Assembly: GCF_000321225.1 (NCBI RefSeq) | Contig: NW_004451524.1 | Span: 62,001-126,000 of the forward strand | Length of the DNA: 64,000 nucleotides | From: Odobenus rosmarus divergens | Taxonomy: Eukaryota > Chordata > Mammalia > Carnivora > Odobenidae | Direction: 5' to 3' | Shown: positions 33,560 through 45,685 of the stretch, piece by piece | Numbering within the stretch: the first letter of the stretch is position 1 | Layout of the letters: each line of letters starts with the position of its first letter | The notes under the pieces: generated by a model | What the model was told of the DNA's origin: nothing | Databases searched by the model: none | Seen by the model: the letters and a program-made list of their open reading frames with translations, nothing else | Made by a program: the position numbers and the translations under genes

Positions 33560-36500
33560 TCTTCCCTTTAAGGTTATATCAAAATCTGGTAAGATCTTGA
33601 GCAAAATAACTTAGCTTACTTGGACCGTTTCACTCCTCCCAATAAAAATGTAGTTTGGGAATTGAAACATGGATGTCTTGTTGTTTATTATTTGAGCCAT
33701 GAGATTAAGAGTATATCATTCAGTAATATATATAGTGCTTTAGATATTTGCAGCACAAAATGAATTATATAGGGAATTTAGTGTTTAAAATGTTGGAAAG
33801 GCTGCAGAAGGCATCAGAGCCTGAAGCTTGTTTTCAGCCTTATCACTACAGTTCTGGTCCAGAGAGTCAGGAAGGTACTGGTGCTGCCCTGATAAGGAAA
33901 CTATGGGAAACCAGTGCTAATGGTCACTGAAGTGAATGAATCAGGTAAGAGCCCAAGGGGTGCAAAACCTCATATCTGCCACAGCAAGCCTTTGCTCACC
34001 AGATCCAAAGGGAGAATAATATGGTGTCTGTCATCCTTGCATTTTCAAAGTCTCATGGGAGAGAATCTCACTGGCAGAAGACAGAGATTCACAATCTTGG
34101 AATCAAGAAATGTGAGAAACAGCCCTCAGGTGACACTGGGAACAGCAAAACAATACAGTCAAATAAGCCCTGGTTGCCAAAACAATACTCGTTATGTAGA
34201 GGATGTGGCATTTAGTTACTGAAAGGCTTAAGGTTGTAGGATATTTACCCAGTTACTTAACATCTCTTTTACAAAGGCAGAGACAAATCCTTTAAAATTG
34301 TCTGAGGACCCCTGGGAAATTTCAAAGTTAGAGGTTAAAGTGACTCTGTTTGGAATTTGATTTTGGGAAAAAGACCCAAAAGTTTGAATGTTTGATTAAA
34401 TAGGATCATAGATCATTATGAAAAATATTTAATGACCTATGTAACCAAAGTGACAATGGAAGATTTAAAAAAGCAAATACAGAGGGTTACATAGTCGTAA
34501 ACAAGAAATTAGCTCTTTTAATATTGAGAAGACTGGGTTTTCTTGTTATTAAAGACCCTATAAAGACAGTGGGAGGCACAGTAAATTATTTGGTAAGCCA
34601 CAAAATCTTTGCTTTCTGGGTACATTACTCAAAAGGTAAAACAACCACCACCACAAAACAAAACAAAAAAACTTTGACAATCTCTAATCAAAAGCAGACC
34701 AAGAGTCTAAGAAAACTGAATAAAGAGTAAACCAAATTCTAAATTGCACCAGTATACTTTTGATATTAAAACTCATTCTTTTAAAAACTTAAATAAAGCC
34801 ATTCCAATCTTAGCCAGCTTGATCACACATAAAATTCTTTTTTCAAGATTCCCTTACCACAAATCTTCCATGACTTTTTAAGTCCATTCAGATTTTGTCC
34901 TAGATTTGTCTTTCTTATTCTGGAACAATTGATCATTTTACTTTCCTTACCAACTTTTTATACACAGTTGTTTTCTTTCATTTTTATTTCAACATAGCTT
35001 TAAATACATATAATTCTTAACCTTTAGAATCCTTAATTCCCAGTGAAAATCTAGAAGTAAGCAATTGTGGACTGTCACACTAGTATTCTGTGGTTTCGCA
35101 AATTTTTAATACATTTCATAATTTCTAGAAGTATATTCTTTCTTATTGTAAATTTTTCAATGTGGCACAAACATGTTTCCTAGTAGATCCAAATATCTTT
35201 AGGATAAACCTACATTCACTGATTCATGCTTCAGTATTTTATCTTATTTGGAAATGATTATATATTAAAAGAATATCCATCATTTCCCTTATCTTAAGTT
35301 ATCAAAAAATTTTGGAGAGTATTCTTAAGTGGACATGTTATAAAGCATAATTACTGTTGAAAAGTTCATCTATAAACTTTTACTTCCATCTATTTTAATT
35401 CACTTGCTCTTAATAATTATGTTTACATCAGTCATGAAAATTTCATGAGACATTACAGCAAACCATCATCTTAAGTTATCATTCTTGCTGAAAAAATTCT
35501 GTAACAGAAATAACATGAGCTTACTTAACTTTTAGTAAACCTAAGTAGCATTATTATGTTTAATGCTGATAACTGTAAAGACATGCTCATTTTAATTAGA
35601 CCAACAAACTTAAACTAGCTTTTAACCTAAGATTAGCCTAGATCATGTGAATTTGCAAAACCTTTGAGTTAGTTTCTGTATTTCTGAGAGTATACGTGAG
35701 TTATGCAAACACTTGATTGTCTTTAAGCTAATAAAAGAGCTCTTTACAAATTAATTTTGGCAATGCCATCTGGAGGTAGGAAAAAAAATTACACGTTTCT
35801 AATCGACATACATATACAGACAGAGGCAAACAGAGATCTTATAGCTTTCATTTAAAAACTTTTAGCCACAGGACGGGTACAATAACACAAAACGCACTCC
35901 ATATTGTGTTTATGGCAGATGCAGTAAGTTAAGGTCATCTGCTCAGATGGCTAAAGCTTTTTACTCATATTGTTGGGACTTTTAATATTTTTCATAGGCC
36001 TAGTTTTTAAAATAGCCATTCATTCTTTCCTTCTGATAAGAATCGCCTTGGTTCCTACTTAACATCGCAAAAGGCACAGAGAAAGAATTTGAGTTCCACC
36101 ATGAAGTGTTTTTATTCCCTGAATCCAGGTCTTTTACAACATCTGCAAGCCTTTTGAGATGAATAAGGGATGTTCTGGGATTGGTAAAATGGGTAGGTCG
36201 GCTTTGAATTATTTCTAGAGCCACATTGCTGGTCTTACAAAAGGCTAGATTTGTAAGACAAGTACAGTGTTTAATTTCTCAAAGAATTGGGGTGTAACCT
36301 GAATGATAGGGAGCCTGAGTAGGTCATCCAACCATTATTTTCAGCTTGCTCCTTTAGAGCTGGCGGAACTTCAACTAAGATGGAAATTTCCAAAGATTCC
36401 TGTGTTCTAGCTTTAGACTTGCATGTCTTTGGAAGTTTTAGTAAATCCTTCCACAAAGGCTTCAGAAAGCTTTTCTTTGCCTCTGGAAACATAGCTTCAT

Positions 36501-37289
36501 TTTAGCTTAGGAAAGAAGGCCTAAAAAAAAAAAAAGTTCCTATCAGGCTTCCAACTGGAGCCAATTTCTGACCTGAGACCAACTTTATAAAGAATCCATT
36601 CAAATCTCTTGTCAGGTTTCACCTGAGACAAACAGTAAATATTCCCAGCAGTATTGAACAACTCCTTGAATGCAAGAGACATCCCCAAAGAAGGTGCAAA
36701 ATATACTACCCTCCCAAGATCCAGAACCAATCCCAAGGATAACCAAAAGAAAGACAGACTCAGTTTCCCCTGAGAGCTGGCAACACTCAGCAGAACTCCA
36801 GCTGCAAAGGGACTGCAACCCACAGTCCTGTCCAGCTACCTGCTGGGACCCCAGCCTGAGGGCTCCCAAGCTGAGTTCTCAGGACAAATAAGGAGACAAG
36901 AAAGCACTAGCTGTCCTGGGAGAGAAAGATGGAACAACCGATGGGTACACCAAAATCAAATCCACCAGAGTCTGAATTTGCAAAGAAAAGGACAATGAAA
37001 ATTTTACATTTTTCTCTCAACCAGTCAGCATAGGGACCGATGTGGGAAAGCGAACTTTGGTAAGAATTTTCACCCTCTGCAGGTCTTAAAGGCAAACACA
37101 CATGGAAGCCAGACTTGAAAATTCTCTGAGCAGATAAAACCAGCTTAATCATACAAGCAAAGGTTAATTTAGCTTGTTTTGAAGACAAGTAAGGACAACT
37201 TGACCTGGGTCACTTTCTTGCTTCTGCCTCTAACAATCCTAAGCGGAACTTAAATAGTTCTCCAAAACTGATAGGAGCTAACCACTTAA
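33560..37289. other. Unassigned, possibly retroelement-derived stretch
   Basis: No SINE, L1, L2 or named LTR could be recognised across 3.7 kb. The minus strand from about 36000 to 37190 carries a succession of short open frames (60-100 codons) without protein resemblance. The texture recalls endogenous retrovirus non-coding or decayed internal sequence, but I saw no gag, protease, polymerase or envelope motif. An A-run lies at about 36522-36534. Confidence 0.3.
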
Positions 37290-37372
37290 CCAATTCCCAT
37301 GCATTTAAGAAAATTCTAGTATTTTAACCAATCGCCATGAAGACCCTGCACATGGTATAAGCGTCTTTATAA
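37290..37372 (+). promoter_or_regulatory. Promoter-like cluster: two CCAAT boxes and TATA-like motifs
   Basis: CCAAT at 37290-37294 and 37328-37332, then GGTATAAG at about 37354-37361 and TTTATAAC at about 37366-37373. The spacing is that of a retroviral U3 promoter or an ordinary TATA promoter. No AATAAA follows within 250 bases, which argues against an intact LTR. Function is inferred from motifs only. Confidence 0.3.
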
Positions 37373-37904
37373 CATCATCCCTGTGAGTATTCCATGTTTT
37401 GTTTTGAGTGTTTTCCATTTACAAACTATCTTTTTGGTGGGTGCACAATACGCTTTTGCTAATTACTGTTTCAGTGATTCATTGGTTTTGTTTTTTATGA
37501 ACTTTGATATTGACTTCTGCCAGTTTTCCCAGAATCCCATCTGCAGGCTCTTGAATGAGTGGGGTGTTCCAGGGGTCTTATCCTGGTCACCTGAAATTGT
37601 AGAGGTGGAAAGATAATTTTCCCTTTTTATGGTGAATGCTTGCCTGAGACCCCTTTTTTTCTAGGGCACCTTGTAAATGGATAAGCTCATCTGAGTTAAA
37701 AGTTCTCCACTGAGGCCACCGTAATTCAGGATTATCTTTGATACATTTAACCTGCTTGTTCACCCTTAAAACAAAATCTAATTCACCTGAGGCCTCACGC
37801 TGGCTCCACTCCTGCTTAAGTCAGACCCAGTTCAATCCCTGTCCGGTTCCTTCCAGACCCCTCTGGAAAAAGAAGAGCTCAAATAGTTTGCAGGCTCCTA
37901 AAGC
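37373..37904. other. Unassigned sequence downstream of the promoter-like motifs
   Basis: No repeat family recognised. A 190-codon open frame begins at 37738 and runs through the CpG cluster to 38310. It has no recognisable domain. Confidence 0.35.
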
Positions 37905-37995
37905 AAAGTCCTGGGGCGCCAGGACCCCGGATCTGAGAGGGACGCGCCCATCACCTCCAGAGACCGTGGAGCAGCGAGCCCGAGGGACCCATCAG
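37905..37995 (+). promoter_or_regulatory. Small CpG cluster ending in a splice-donor-like CAG|GTACTT
   Basis: About eight CpGs within roughly 90 bp (GGGGCGCC, ACGCGCCC, CAGCGAGCCCGAGG) in otherwise CpG-poor DNA, with three more in the next 80 bp. CATCAG|GTACTTTG at 37995/37996 could act as a 5' splice site. This is consistent with a cryptic or alternative first exon, or with the GC-rich leader of a retroelement. Too short for a standard CpG island. Confidence 0.3.
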
Positions 37996-38859
37996 GTACT
38001 TTGCTTGGTTGCTCTTGTTCCTCGGGGCTGTCAGGGATCGCCTTTGGTTCCTTCTCGGACATCAGAACTCTTGAAAGATAAACTGAGGCACATTAAAAAT
38101 TTTGAGGTTATTTGCGCAAAAATCAATTCGCATTGGGCAGCATCCAATTCAGTAGATAGGCAGGCGCTCCGAGGAGGAGGTGTAGAATATGAAAGGTGTT
38201 TGTGGGCAGACAGGAGTGGGGACAAGCGAGTTTTACCAGGCCCAAAAGCTGGTTGGTTATTGCAAAGTTATTTTGCTTTAGGGAAGAGCAGGGATCTAGG
38301 GGGCAGATGACCGGACTGGTGCTGATCAGGTGATTGATTGATTTCTGAAAGAGCCGGGAGTGTAATTCTCAGTTTTGTGATATGGGACTTAGCATCACGA
38401 TTCCCTTTGGGGCCTGTTGTCTTGTTTTCCACAAAGGATAGGGGCATTATCCTTGCTAAGAAGAGAGGGTGCAAGTGACATCTGTGTATTTGACGTGGCA
38501 GAAGAGATGTTTTCTTTATATGTCATCTGGATGCATGTGGGTCCCATGTATTCCTGTGGACCTCGTGAGAAATCCCGCTGGTTGGTTGCTCACTGCTTTC
38601 GTTCTGCCCCTGAAGTAAGTTCTTGTTGACCATCAATACTTAAAGTACTGCTTTCATTTAAAAAGAAGCTCAAATCAAACACTGTAGCTGTTCCTGCTGA
38701 AAGAAGCATTAGAGAGTCCAGTGTGTGTGTACACACCCTATATATGTGCATTAATTATCCATGATCTCATTAAATTCTCAATAATGTAAATACAAGAGAT
38801 AGGGCAGAAACGACGAGGCTGCCCCCCGGAAGAACCCTAGGATGACCCCAGGGATCCAA
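37996..38859. other. Unique sequence
   Basis: Nothing recognised. Short GT/CA run near 38720-38735. Confidence 0.45.
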
Positions 38860-39180
38860 GTCCATGTGTAATTCATCCCCTTGATTGGGGGGACCTAGCA
38901 CTATGACGGGCTATCACTCTGTAATCAGAGCATGCCTTATGACACAGCTGACTTCAGGAAAGGGCGATTATCCTCAGCAGGCTTGGGTCTGACCTATTCA
39001 GGGGGGCCCTGAGAAGGGACTGGGTGCTTCCTGGCCAAGGAGACTCCAAGCATGGGAGGGATTTGACCCATGGGACCTTCTCCCTTGCTGGCTTAGAAGC
39101 TAGAGGGGCCACATGGCGAGGAAGGAGGCTGCTTCTGTAGGGCCCAGGGTGTCATCCAGCTGACAGCCAGGAAGGGCGCT
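38860..39180 (+). mobile_element. MaLR/MLT1-like LTR fragment, plus strand
   Basis: GGGACTGGGTGCTTCCTGGC, AAGCATGGGAGGGATTTGAC, TTGCTGGCTTAGAAGCTAGA, GGGGCCACATGGCGAGGAAG and AGCTGACAGCCAGGAAG follow the middle of MLT1-type LTRs. Ends are eroded. Confidence 0.55.
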
Positions 39181-39735
39181 TTTCAGGGTCATTTGCATTA
39201 TTAATACTTTCCATCAGTTCGGGAACATTTCTTATAAAGGGCCTGCTAGTATAGAGTTCAGGTTTTGCATCCACATACAGTCTGTTGCGGTCCCATTTTC
39301 TCTCTTCTTTTTATGTTTTAAAACAGAAAAAATGCTTAAAGGACTGAACCAAAACAGGTGTGAGCTGGTTGGCTAGCTGCAGGTGTAGACCATCAACAAG
39401 ACAATCAGTGGAGGCCTGAATAGCAGTGTTTGCCAATTTCTGTAGTGTAAATACACCCCTGTGATTGATTTCACGCCACCCACGTGAAGTTTCTTCACTG
39501 TGAGGAAAACATATGCGGTAGCATATCATTCTGGAATATTTGCATGTGTGAACAATGGGAGTAAATAACCACTGTAAGAGCAGCGAAAATAGTAAAATAG
39601 AGTTATTTGGAAGGGTTGAGTTTTGAGTCTCTGTTGCCCTTGTTTCTAATATAAATTGTTGTGAGTTTCTGTAATTGAATTTTTAATCAAGGCTGTGTTT
39701 CACGACCAACTCATGCGATTGCTGAAAAGTGAAGA
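39181..39735. other. Unique sequence
   Basis: Nothing recognised. Confidence 0.5.
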
Positions 39736-39765
39736 GCGAGTACCAGCTCTGGGGCTGGTACTCGC
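39736..39765. repeat. Perfect 12-bp inverted repeat with 6-base loop
   Basis: Arms GCGAGTACCAGC (39736-39747) and GCTGGTACTCGC (39754-39765), with TCTGGG between. All 12 pairs are Watson-Crick. No T-run follows, and no transposon ends are seen. Confidence 0.9.
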
Positions 39766-42700
39766 CCCCTGGAGCACAACACGGCTTGTGCCCTTCAGAC
39801 AGGGGGATATGTGTTCCCGGCCTTAGGATTCTGTCCCCTCAGCTGACTCCGGGCCACCTCTGCCCTGCAGACAAGGGGGACCAGGGGAGAACAGTGAGGA
39901 AGGAGGGGCCCGAGCCCCTGGCCCTTAGAGCTGCCCCCTCCCCCCCCGTGTCTGCCTCTTTTGACCCTAGTGTGAGGCAGAGGGGAACTCAGCTGCTACC
40001 TTGCTCAAGCTCCTCCTGTTGGGGGGGTTTTGGTACAACTCTTGGCTCTGTATTCCAATGCAGTCTGGGATTTCCCTTGTTTGAGTGAGGAAACCAGTCC
40101 TGAGAGGTACCTTCCAGCAACACGGGGCCATAAGTCCCATACTTAGCATTTTAAACCACACCTTCTACCTGCAAGGGCCTTGTGGTTTCTGGGACCTCCT
40201 GTTGCAAATCCAGTCGCTCAGTCATTAATCAGGACGGGCAGCAGCTCAGCTCAGACCGCAAAGAGACACCAGACTGCGCTTGCCTGGCTAGTGGTCTCGT
40301 CTCTGCCAGTGGTTTACTGTGAAGTACACCACGTCCTTTGGGAAGGTCGACCATGAAGCCTGAAGGAAGGGCCTCCCTGGACACCGGGGAGGGGGACAGA
40401 GATGGCAGCAGGGCCTTCTTGTATCTGAAACTGCATTGAATACAGACGAGTTCATTGCTGTGCTACATGCCGCAGGGATTAGAGAAATCAGAGGGAAGGT
40501 AATCTGCTATCCAATGGTTGCATCTCCCACACGTGTCCGCTGTGCTGTCCTCTATTACTATGCTTCAGGACCACGTTTGATGAGGATGATCTTATAAGAC
40601 CACATGTGCTCCAGGACCCGATTCATTCATAACTGAGACTGACCTGTAGACCCACTTTGTGATCATTTTCCAATTGAGATTCTCTAAGTTCTTGTAACAC
40701 ACGCACATATTAATGAAAACATTGATATTTGTGTTATATAATTAAACAGGTAAACATTGTGGCAGCTCATTTAGCATGGCTTTTCCTTGAACGATGCTCT
40801 TTCATTATCCTGGGTGTAGGGATATAGTTCTACATCAAAGACAATAGTGATTGTTTTCCCCCCCAAATAACGACTTTCAGGCATTAGAAATGTCTTATGT
40901 TCTCTATATTTTGCCTTAGTCCTGGCCAGCCTAACTTCGGTCCTTACTCTGAGGGGGTAGGTTGACTTAATTTTCACTGTTGCTTCTCTGTCCCAGCACC
41001 AGCTGAAGACAAATGGTTTGGGGGTTGCCATTATTAAATATTTTGATTTTAACCTGTCCACTCTGTTGGGAGGACAGGTGGCTGTATATTCCGGTAGCCT
41101 CAATTCTGGGCTTCTACAGCTCTCTAGTTCCAGTTTGGCAGTTATTTATATTTTTCAGGATGGTTTATTATGCTGACACTTCAGTTGTCAGAATCTTCCC
41201 GTGTTAAATGTAGAAGGATCACATGTTTCTTGGTCTCATTGTGTCTTGGGCTTTTGACTCCCTGTTTATGGAGAGAGTCGCTGCCTTTGATGCCACCTCC
41301 AAACCCCGGCGACTGGGACATCCCCGCTAGCAGCATGGGCTGTCTTCCCTTCCCCCCACGGTGAGTGCTGACATCTGGAAGGACTCCGGTGTCACCCCTG
41401 GATGGGGGACACAGAAGCCCCAGCAGGCAGCTCCAACGGGATAGACCCACCAAGGCTCTGTTCCCCCTGCCCAACTCCTGGGCAAAAACAACGTGACGCC
41501 ATATGGTGCGACAGACTGGGCCGTATGGCGTCACCGGCCAATGTCTGCAATGCTCCGATGACAAGAGCTGCAAATGTTAACTCCCAGTAGGTAGAGTCTT
41601 GACCAGTGAGAGATGGGAGATGAGAAGGAGCTGGAGACATGCGCTGTCTTTGTCCTGATGCTCTGGTCGGATGTGGGGATTGGCTGTACGCGGGCCAGCG
41701 ATGTCCTGTGTGGCTGAGGGACTGGCTGCTTCTCTGGGCGATGCAGCCGGCTCCTGAGTAATGCACTGCTTCATCTTTGCTTCCCAACATCCCTGCCTCT
41801 CTTCTCTTTCCCCTCACTGGTTTCTCTATGTGATTACATATCCTCTTAAAATATTAGAATGCACTTTTTTTTTAAGCCTTGATTTGTAAGGCAAAGACAA
41901 CAGCATGATCAGGAAATAATTCCTGAGTTTTCCATGTGAACGTGGCACAAACTGAAAAGAAGTATTTAATCCTTACGTAATTATATTTCCATTCATAGCG
42001 TATTGGCATTTCTGATAGGTTGGAATCCACAGAGATGAGTAGAAATAAAAATACAAGCAAGAATTAAGAGAGAATCTAATAAAACGAATCACATGTATGA
42101 CATAACACGTCATAGGAATCACGTTGCCCCGTACGGGCATTTATAATGTCGGATTATGAGTACAGGGTACATGTTGCGAGACAGGACTCATCATTGTATA
42201 GAATCAGCCCCTGAAACCAGGAGCGGCAGAGTTTGTGTTTCTGCTGATGGAACAGCCACACTGAAGTCTCGGGGGCCGGTCCAGCAGGAATGTTGCTTCT
42301 CGCTGCCCTGTGGGACTAAGCGTAGGCCACCGGCTGGGAACAGGAGAAGCGACTTCTTCACAGTCTCCAGTGAGGGAGTCAGCCACCATCATCTGCCTTT
42401 GGCAGAGACTCCAAGGCAGACAGGAGAGAAGAAAAGCTTCAGGTGCAAACTCCCCAAGGTGTCCAGTAGCCCAGGCTGGAGGCTGTGGTTGGGGCTGACC
42501 ACTGGGGAGCATCCTGTGTGATGGAGGGGTGGGGTGCTTTCTCCTGGTGCAGTGGTGAAGGCTCTGTCCTGTGGGTCCTAAGTTGGAAGTGAGGGCAAAA
42601 ATGAGGAAAATGGTCAGTTATGAATCCAGTCCTGGTTGTTTGGGGACAGTTGCTGAAGGAGCTGATGTTTGCCTCCTCCCCCTTCCCCACGAGTTGCGGT

Positions 42701-43293
42701 GGATTGCAGGTGCAGTGGGTGGGCTTCCTGCAGACACTCTCTGCCGCGGGGGGGTCCTGTCTCCACCACCCCCTCGGGTGCTCTGGCTTTGGTCCACGGA
42801 TGTGTTCCGTCTCTCAACCCCAAGCACCATAGACAGCCGAGAAAGAAACGGTAGTGTGTTTAAGTGCTGTACGAATGAACAGATCCTAAATATTAAATCT
42901 GGGGCTGTCACCTGGTCTTAACTATTGTTTCTCTGGAGAATGATGTCCTAGATACTTGCGAACATGGGTTTTAGGAAAACGTCCTCTTGATACGAATTTA
43001 AATGGAAGGGATGGGCACGGTTGGAGAGGCCAAGTAGAAAGATGCAAAAGTGGCCAGATCATCCATCTGATGGAGTCTAATGGCTCGATGGTTGACAAGA
43101 CAAAGGACAGACTCCATCTGAGAAAGGACACGTGACACGGGGTCATGTGGTCCAATAGGCAGTTGCTCTGCCTTCAAGATAATGAAGAACTTCAAATACA
43201 GCACTGTTCTCTTTCTCAGCCTTGGGAAAGTTTCTGTTCATGGTGATCTGTAGGGTTCAGAAGGCTAGAGATCGGTGGACCAGTGTAACTCAC
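39766..43293. other. GC-richer tract without a recognised gene or repeat
   Basis: 39.7-42.9 kb is more GC-rich than the rest of the window. It therefore shows many overlapping open frames on both strands (for example 41181-41573 and 41392-41817 minus, 42571-42921 plus). They shadow one another, and none has splice signals plus protein resemblance. No SINE or L1 occurs in this stretch. Confidence 0.45.
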
Positions 43294-43387
43294 TGCAGGG
43301 GTGTGGTTTGATAGAAAGGCAGCGAATGATATTTGAGTTGTTCAGTCCAACAGGTAACCCGCCAAATGTGTACAAACATGACTTTAA
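43294..43387 (-). CDS. Weak candidate short coding exon, minus strand (exon D)
   Basis: 94 nt between an acceptor reading GTTTGCAATTCAG (just above 43387; the pyrimidine tract CTCTTCCTTTTTC lies some 30 bases upstream) and the donor TGCA|GTGAGTTAC (intron starts at 43293). The frame is open through the exon and upstream of it. It enters at phase 0 and exits at phase 1, with a peptide of about 31 residues including TFGGLPVGLNNSNIIRCLS. The protein is not recognised. It would not join the 16340 or 13127 candidates in phase without another exon. A chance frame is a real alternative, since the whole 67-codon open frame spans the acceptor. Confidence 0.25.
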
Positions 43388-43716
43388 CTGAATTGCAAAC
43401 TCATGTAGGGCATTTTGAAAAAGGAAGAGCATTTGAATACAAATATTAAGAAGATAAATCGAGGTCAAGAGAGAAATTTAGAAAGAGACTCTATACTGCA
43501 AATAAAACCAGCCATAACCTTAGCTATTTTGTTTGCAACTGCAAATGGAAATAGTGAGTTAATCTAAACACAGTAAATGATTCTGCTATCTCACAGATTC
43601 CAGATTCATCACAGAACAATTTATATGACATAGATCAAGAGACACTAGAATCAAGGGCCATTTGGCTTCATGAAGAAAAATGGTTTTCATTGGAAAATAA
43701 AAATTCTATAAGTGAT
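43388..43716. other. Unique sequence
   Basis: Nothing recognised. Confidence 0.5.
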
Positions 43717-44294
43717 GGTGGACTAGCTTCCTAGGGCTCTGTAACGAAGTACCCCAGACTGGGTGGCTCAGAGCATCAGAAACGTGTTCATTCACGGTTC
43801 TGGAGGCTACACGTCTGAAATCGAGGTGTTGGCAGGGTTAGGTTTTCTGGGGGCTCTGAGGGAAAAACTGTCCCCATGCTTCCCTCCTTGCTTCCGGTGA
43901 TTGTAGCAAATCCTTGATGTGTCTCGGTTTGTGGACACCTCCCTCCAGTCTCTGTCTCCTCCGCCTTCATGTTGCCTTCTTCCCTCAGCTTCTGTGCATC
44001 CTTTTATGCCTCTTCTGAGGACATTCTCACTGGTTTTAGAACCTATCCTAATCCAGTATGATCTTATTTCAATTCTTTTCTTTTTTCTTTTTTTTTTAAA
44101 TAAGGTCTACACCCAACATGGGGCTTCAACTCATGCCCCCAAGATCAAGAGTAGCATGCTCTACTGACTGAGCCAGCCAGGCACCCCACTTCTTAATTCT
44201 GCAAAGACCCCATGTTTAGTTATAGTCACATTCACATGTCCTGAGTAGACATGAATTTAGGGGGGGGGGAGGACACACTGTTGAACCCACTACA
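43717..44294 (-). mobile_element. MLT1-type MaLR LTR, minus strand, split by a SINE
   Basis: Complemented LTR: GGACTAGCTTCCTAGGGCTC, AGTACCCCAGACTGGGTGGC, GGTTCTGGAGGCTACACG, CCTATCCTAATCCAGTATGA on the left. After the SINE come TCTGCAAAGACCCCATG and the end ACTGTTGAACCCACTACA. A (G)10 run lies at 44260-44269. Confidence 0.9.
44076..44187 (-). mobile_element. Can-SINE, 5' half only, inside the MLT1 LTR
   Basis: T-run, then GGTCTACACCCAACATGGGG, CCCCAAGATCAAGAGTAGCA and GACTGAGCCAGCCAGGCACC. The CT-rich 3' domain is missing, as in the related copy at 47848-47957. The flanks (TTTCAATTCTT / CTTCTTAATTCT) suggest an imperfect target duplication. Confidence 0.9.
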
Positions 44295-44999
44295 GATGGA
44301 TTCTCTGAATTAATTATCTTAGAAAAAAATCCAGACCGGGCACAGCAAGGTTTTTAGTTAGAATTCTGTCTCATTGTCTAATTGGAAGTATAACCCTAAT
44401 AAGCCAATCTTGCCAAAATTTTATGTCCATATTTCTTATTTATAAGAATATTCTCATGATAGTGATTTATCTATCAAAAAGCATTGTTATGAGCTTTGAA
44501 TGAAGTAGTAATTATGAAAGTTTGTTGACAAGTGTAGAATACTATCCAAATTCATCATGATCTTTAATTTACTGTTATTGTTTACTTTTTCTCCTCTGTT
44601 CTGGATTGGCCAATTTCAAAAACCATTGGACATACTTCATATTAGGGAAAGATTTTAGGAAAACAGTTTTTCATATATATGTTAAACTTTTAATGATTTA
44701 GTGGCTGTTTTCTAGTGTGCTCTTTGCTAATTTTCATACATAACTGATCCCATCAGAGAAAGAATACCTATGAAACCCATGTCAGCTATAGTCCTTTCCA
44801 GAAACTCTGAGGGAGAGGGTTTCGTGCCAAAGACAAAAATTAAAAGTTTAAGTGATATTTCTCTTATTTGCCAGTTGACTCATCTCTGCTTCCCCAGCCC
44901 ACAGGTGTGGATAATTAGCTGGAGAACGCGTCCCTGAATCTCTCACTTGTTCTCCCCCATCAGTGTAGTTCTAGATATGTGTGGTCTGCAGACTCTTGC
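44295..44999. other. Unique AT-rich sequence
   Basis: Nothing recognised. Confidence 0.5.
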
Positions 45000-45290
45000 A
45001 TCCTGCCCAGACTGCTGCTGTGAGTTCCAGACATTTATTCAGCATCTTTGATATCTTGAAGGCCTCTCAGACTTACCAGTTGTCTGGAGTGAAAACCATG
45101 CTTTGGGGCCCCAGCCTTCCCCTAACACCACCATAAAACCCAGTTCTTCTATGTGTCCACTGCCACGGGGCATGACGTTCCTGTCTGCTCAAGCATGTGG
45201 CCTGGAAGTCTGGGAGTCGCCCTGATGCTTCCATCTGCCAGTACCTCCCACATCCCCTGTGTTCCCCACCTCTGCCTTTCTTAACTTCAC
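45000..45290 (+). mobile_element. LINE2 fragment
   Basis: GTGGCCTGGAAGTCTGGGAG, TCGCCCTGATGCTTCCATCT and CCTCCCACATCCCCTGTG resemble the part of L2 that reads AACCTGGGAGTCATCCTTGA and CCCACATCCAATCC. Confidence 0.5.
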
Positions 45291-45672
45291 ATAGCCCTTA
45301 ATCCCCCTTCCCTTCATTTATGTTAGCAACCAGCCTAGCTTTAATAAAGATGCACCACGAGTTCGTAATTATTCATCTGTACCCCACACACCCCACACAC
45401 TGCTTCCTGGATGATTTTGAGAACGTTCTAGTCATCACCTCATTTCATCGCTATTTCTATATACAAGATAAGGGATTTTTCAAAACAACCTACAATTTCA
45501 TTGTCACGACTGAAATACTAACCACTCTTCCTTAGTGTCAAGCATTGAATAAGTATTTAAAGTTCCCCAGTTGTCTCTTCTTTTTCCCCTCATACAATTT
45601 TTTGAGTCAGGATTTATTGTGTCCACTGGTCCCATCAACTACCTGATGGGGCTCATGGGTCTCAGGAGGAAG
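45291..45672. other. Unique sequence
   Basis: Nothing recognised. Confidence 0.5.
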
Positions 45673-45685
45673 AAACTTCCTTCTG

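Noticed and set aside
37738..38310. 190-codon open frame, the longest in the window, as a protein gene
   Set aside because: No recognisable domain, no upstream coding context, and it crosses a CpG cluster in locally GC-richer DNA where long frames occur by chance.
41181..41817. Overlapping 130- and 141-codon minus-strand frames
   Set aside because: They overlap each other and plus-strand frames in GC-richer sequence, with no splice sites or protein resemblance.
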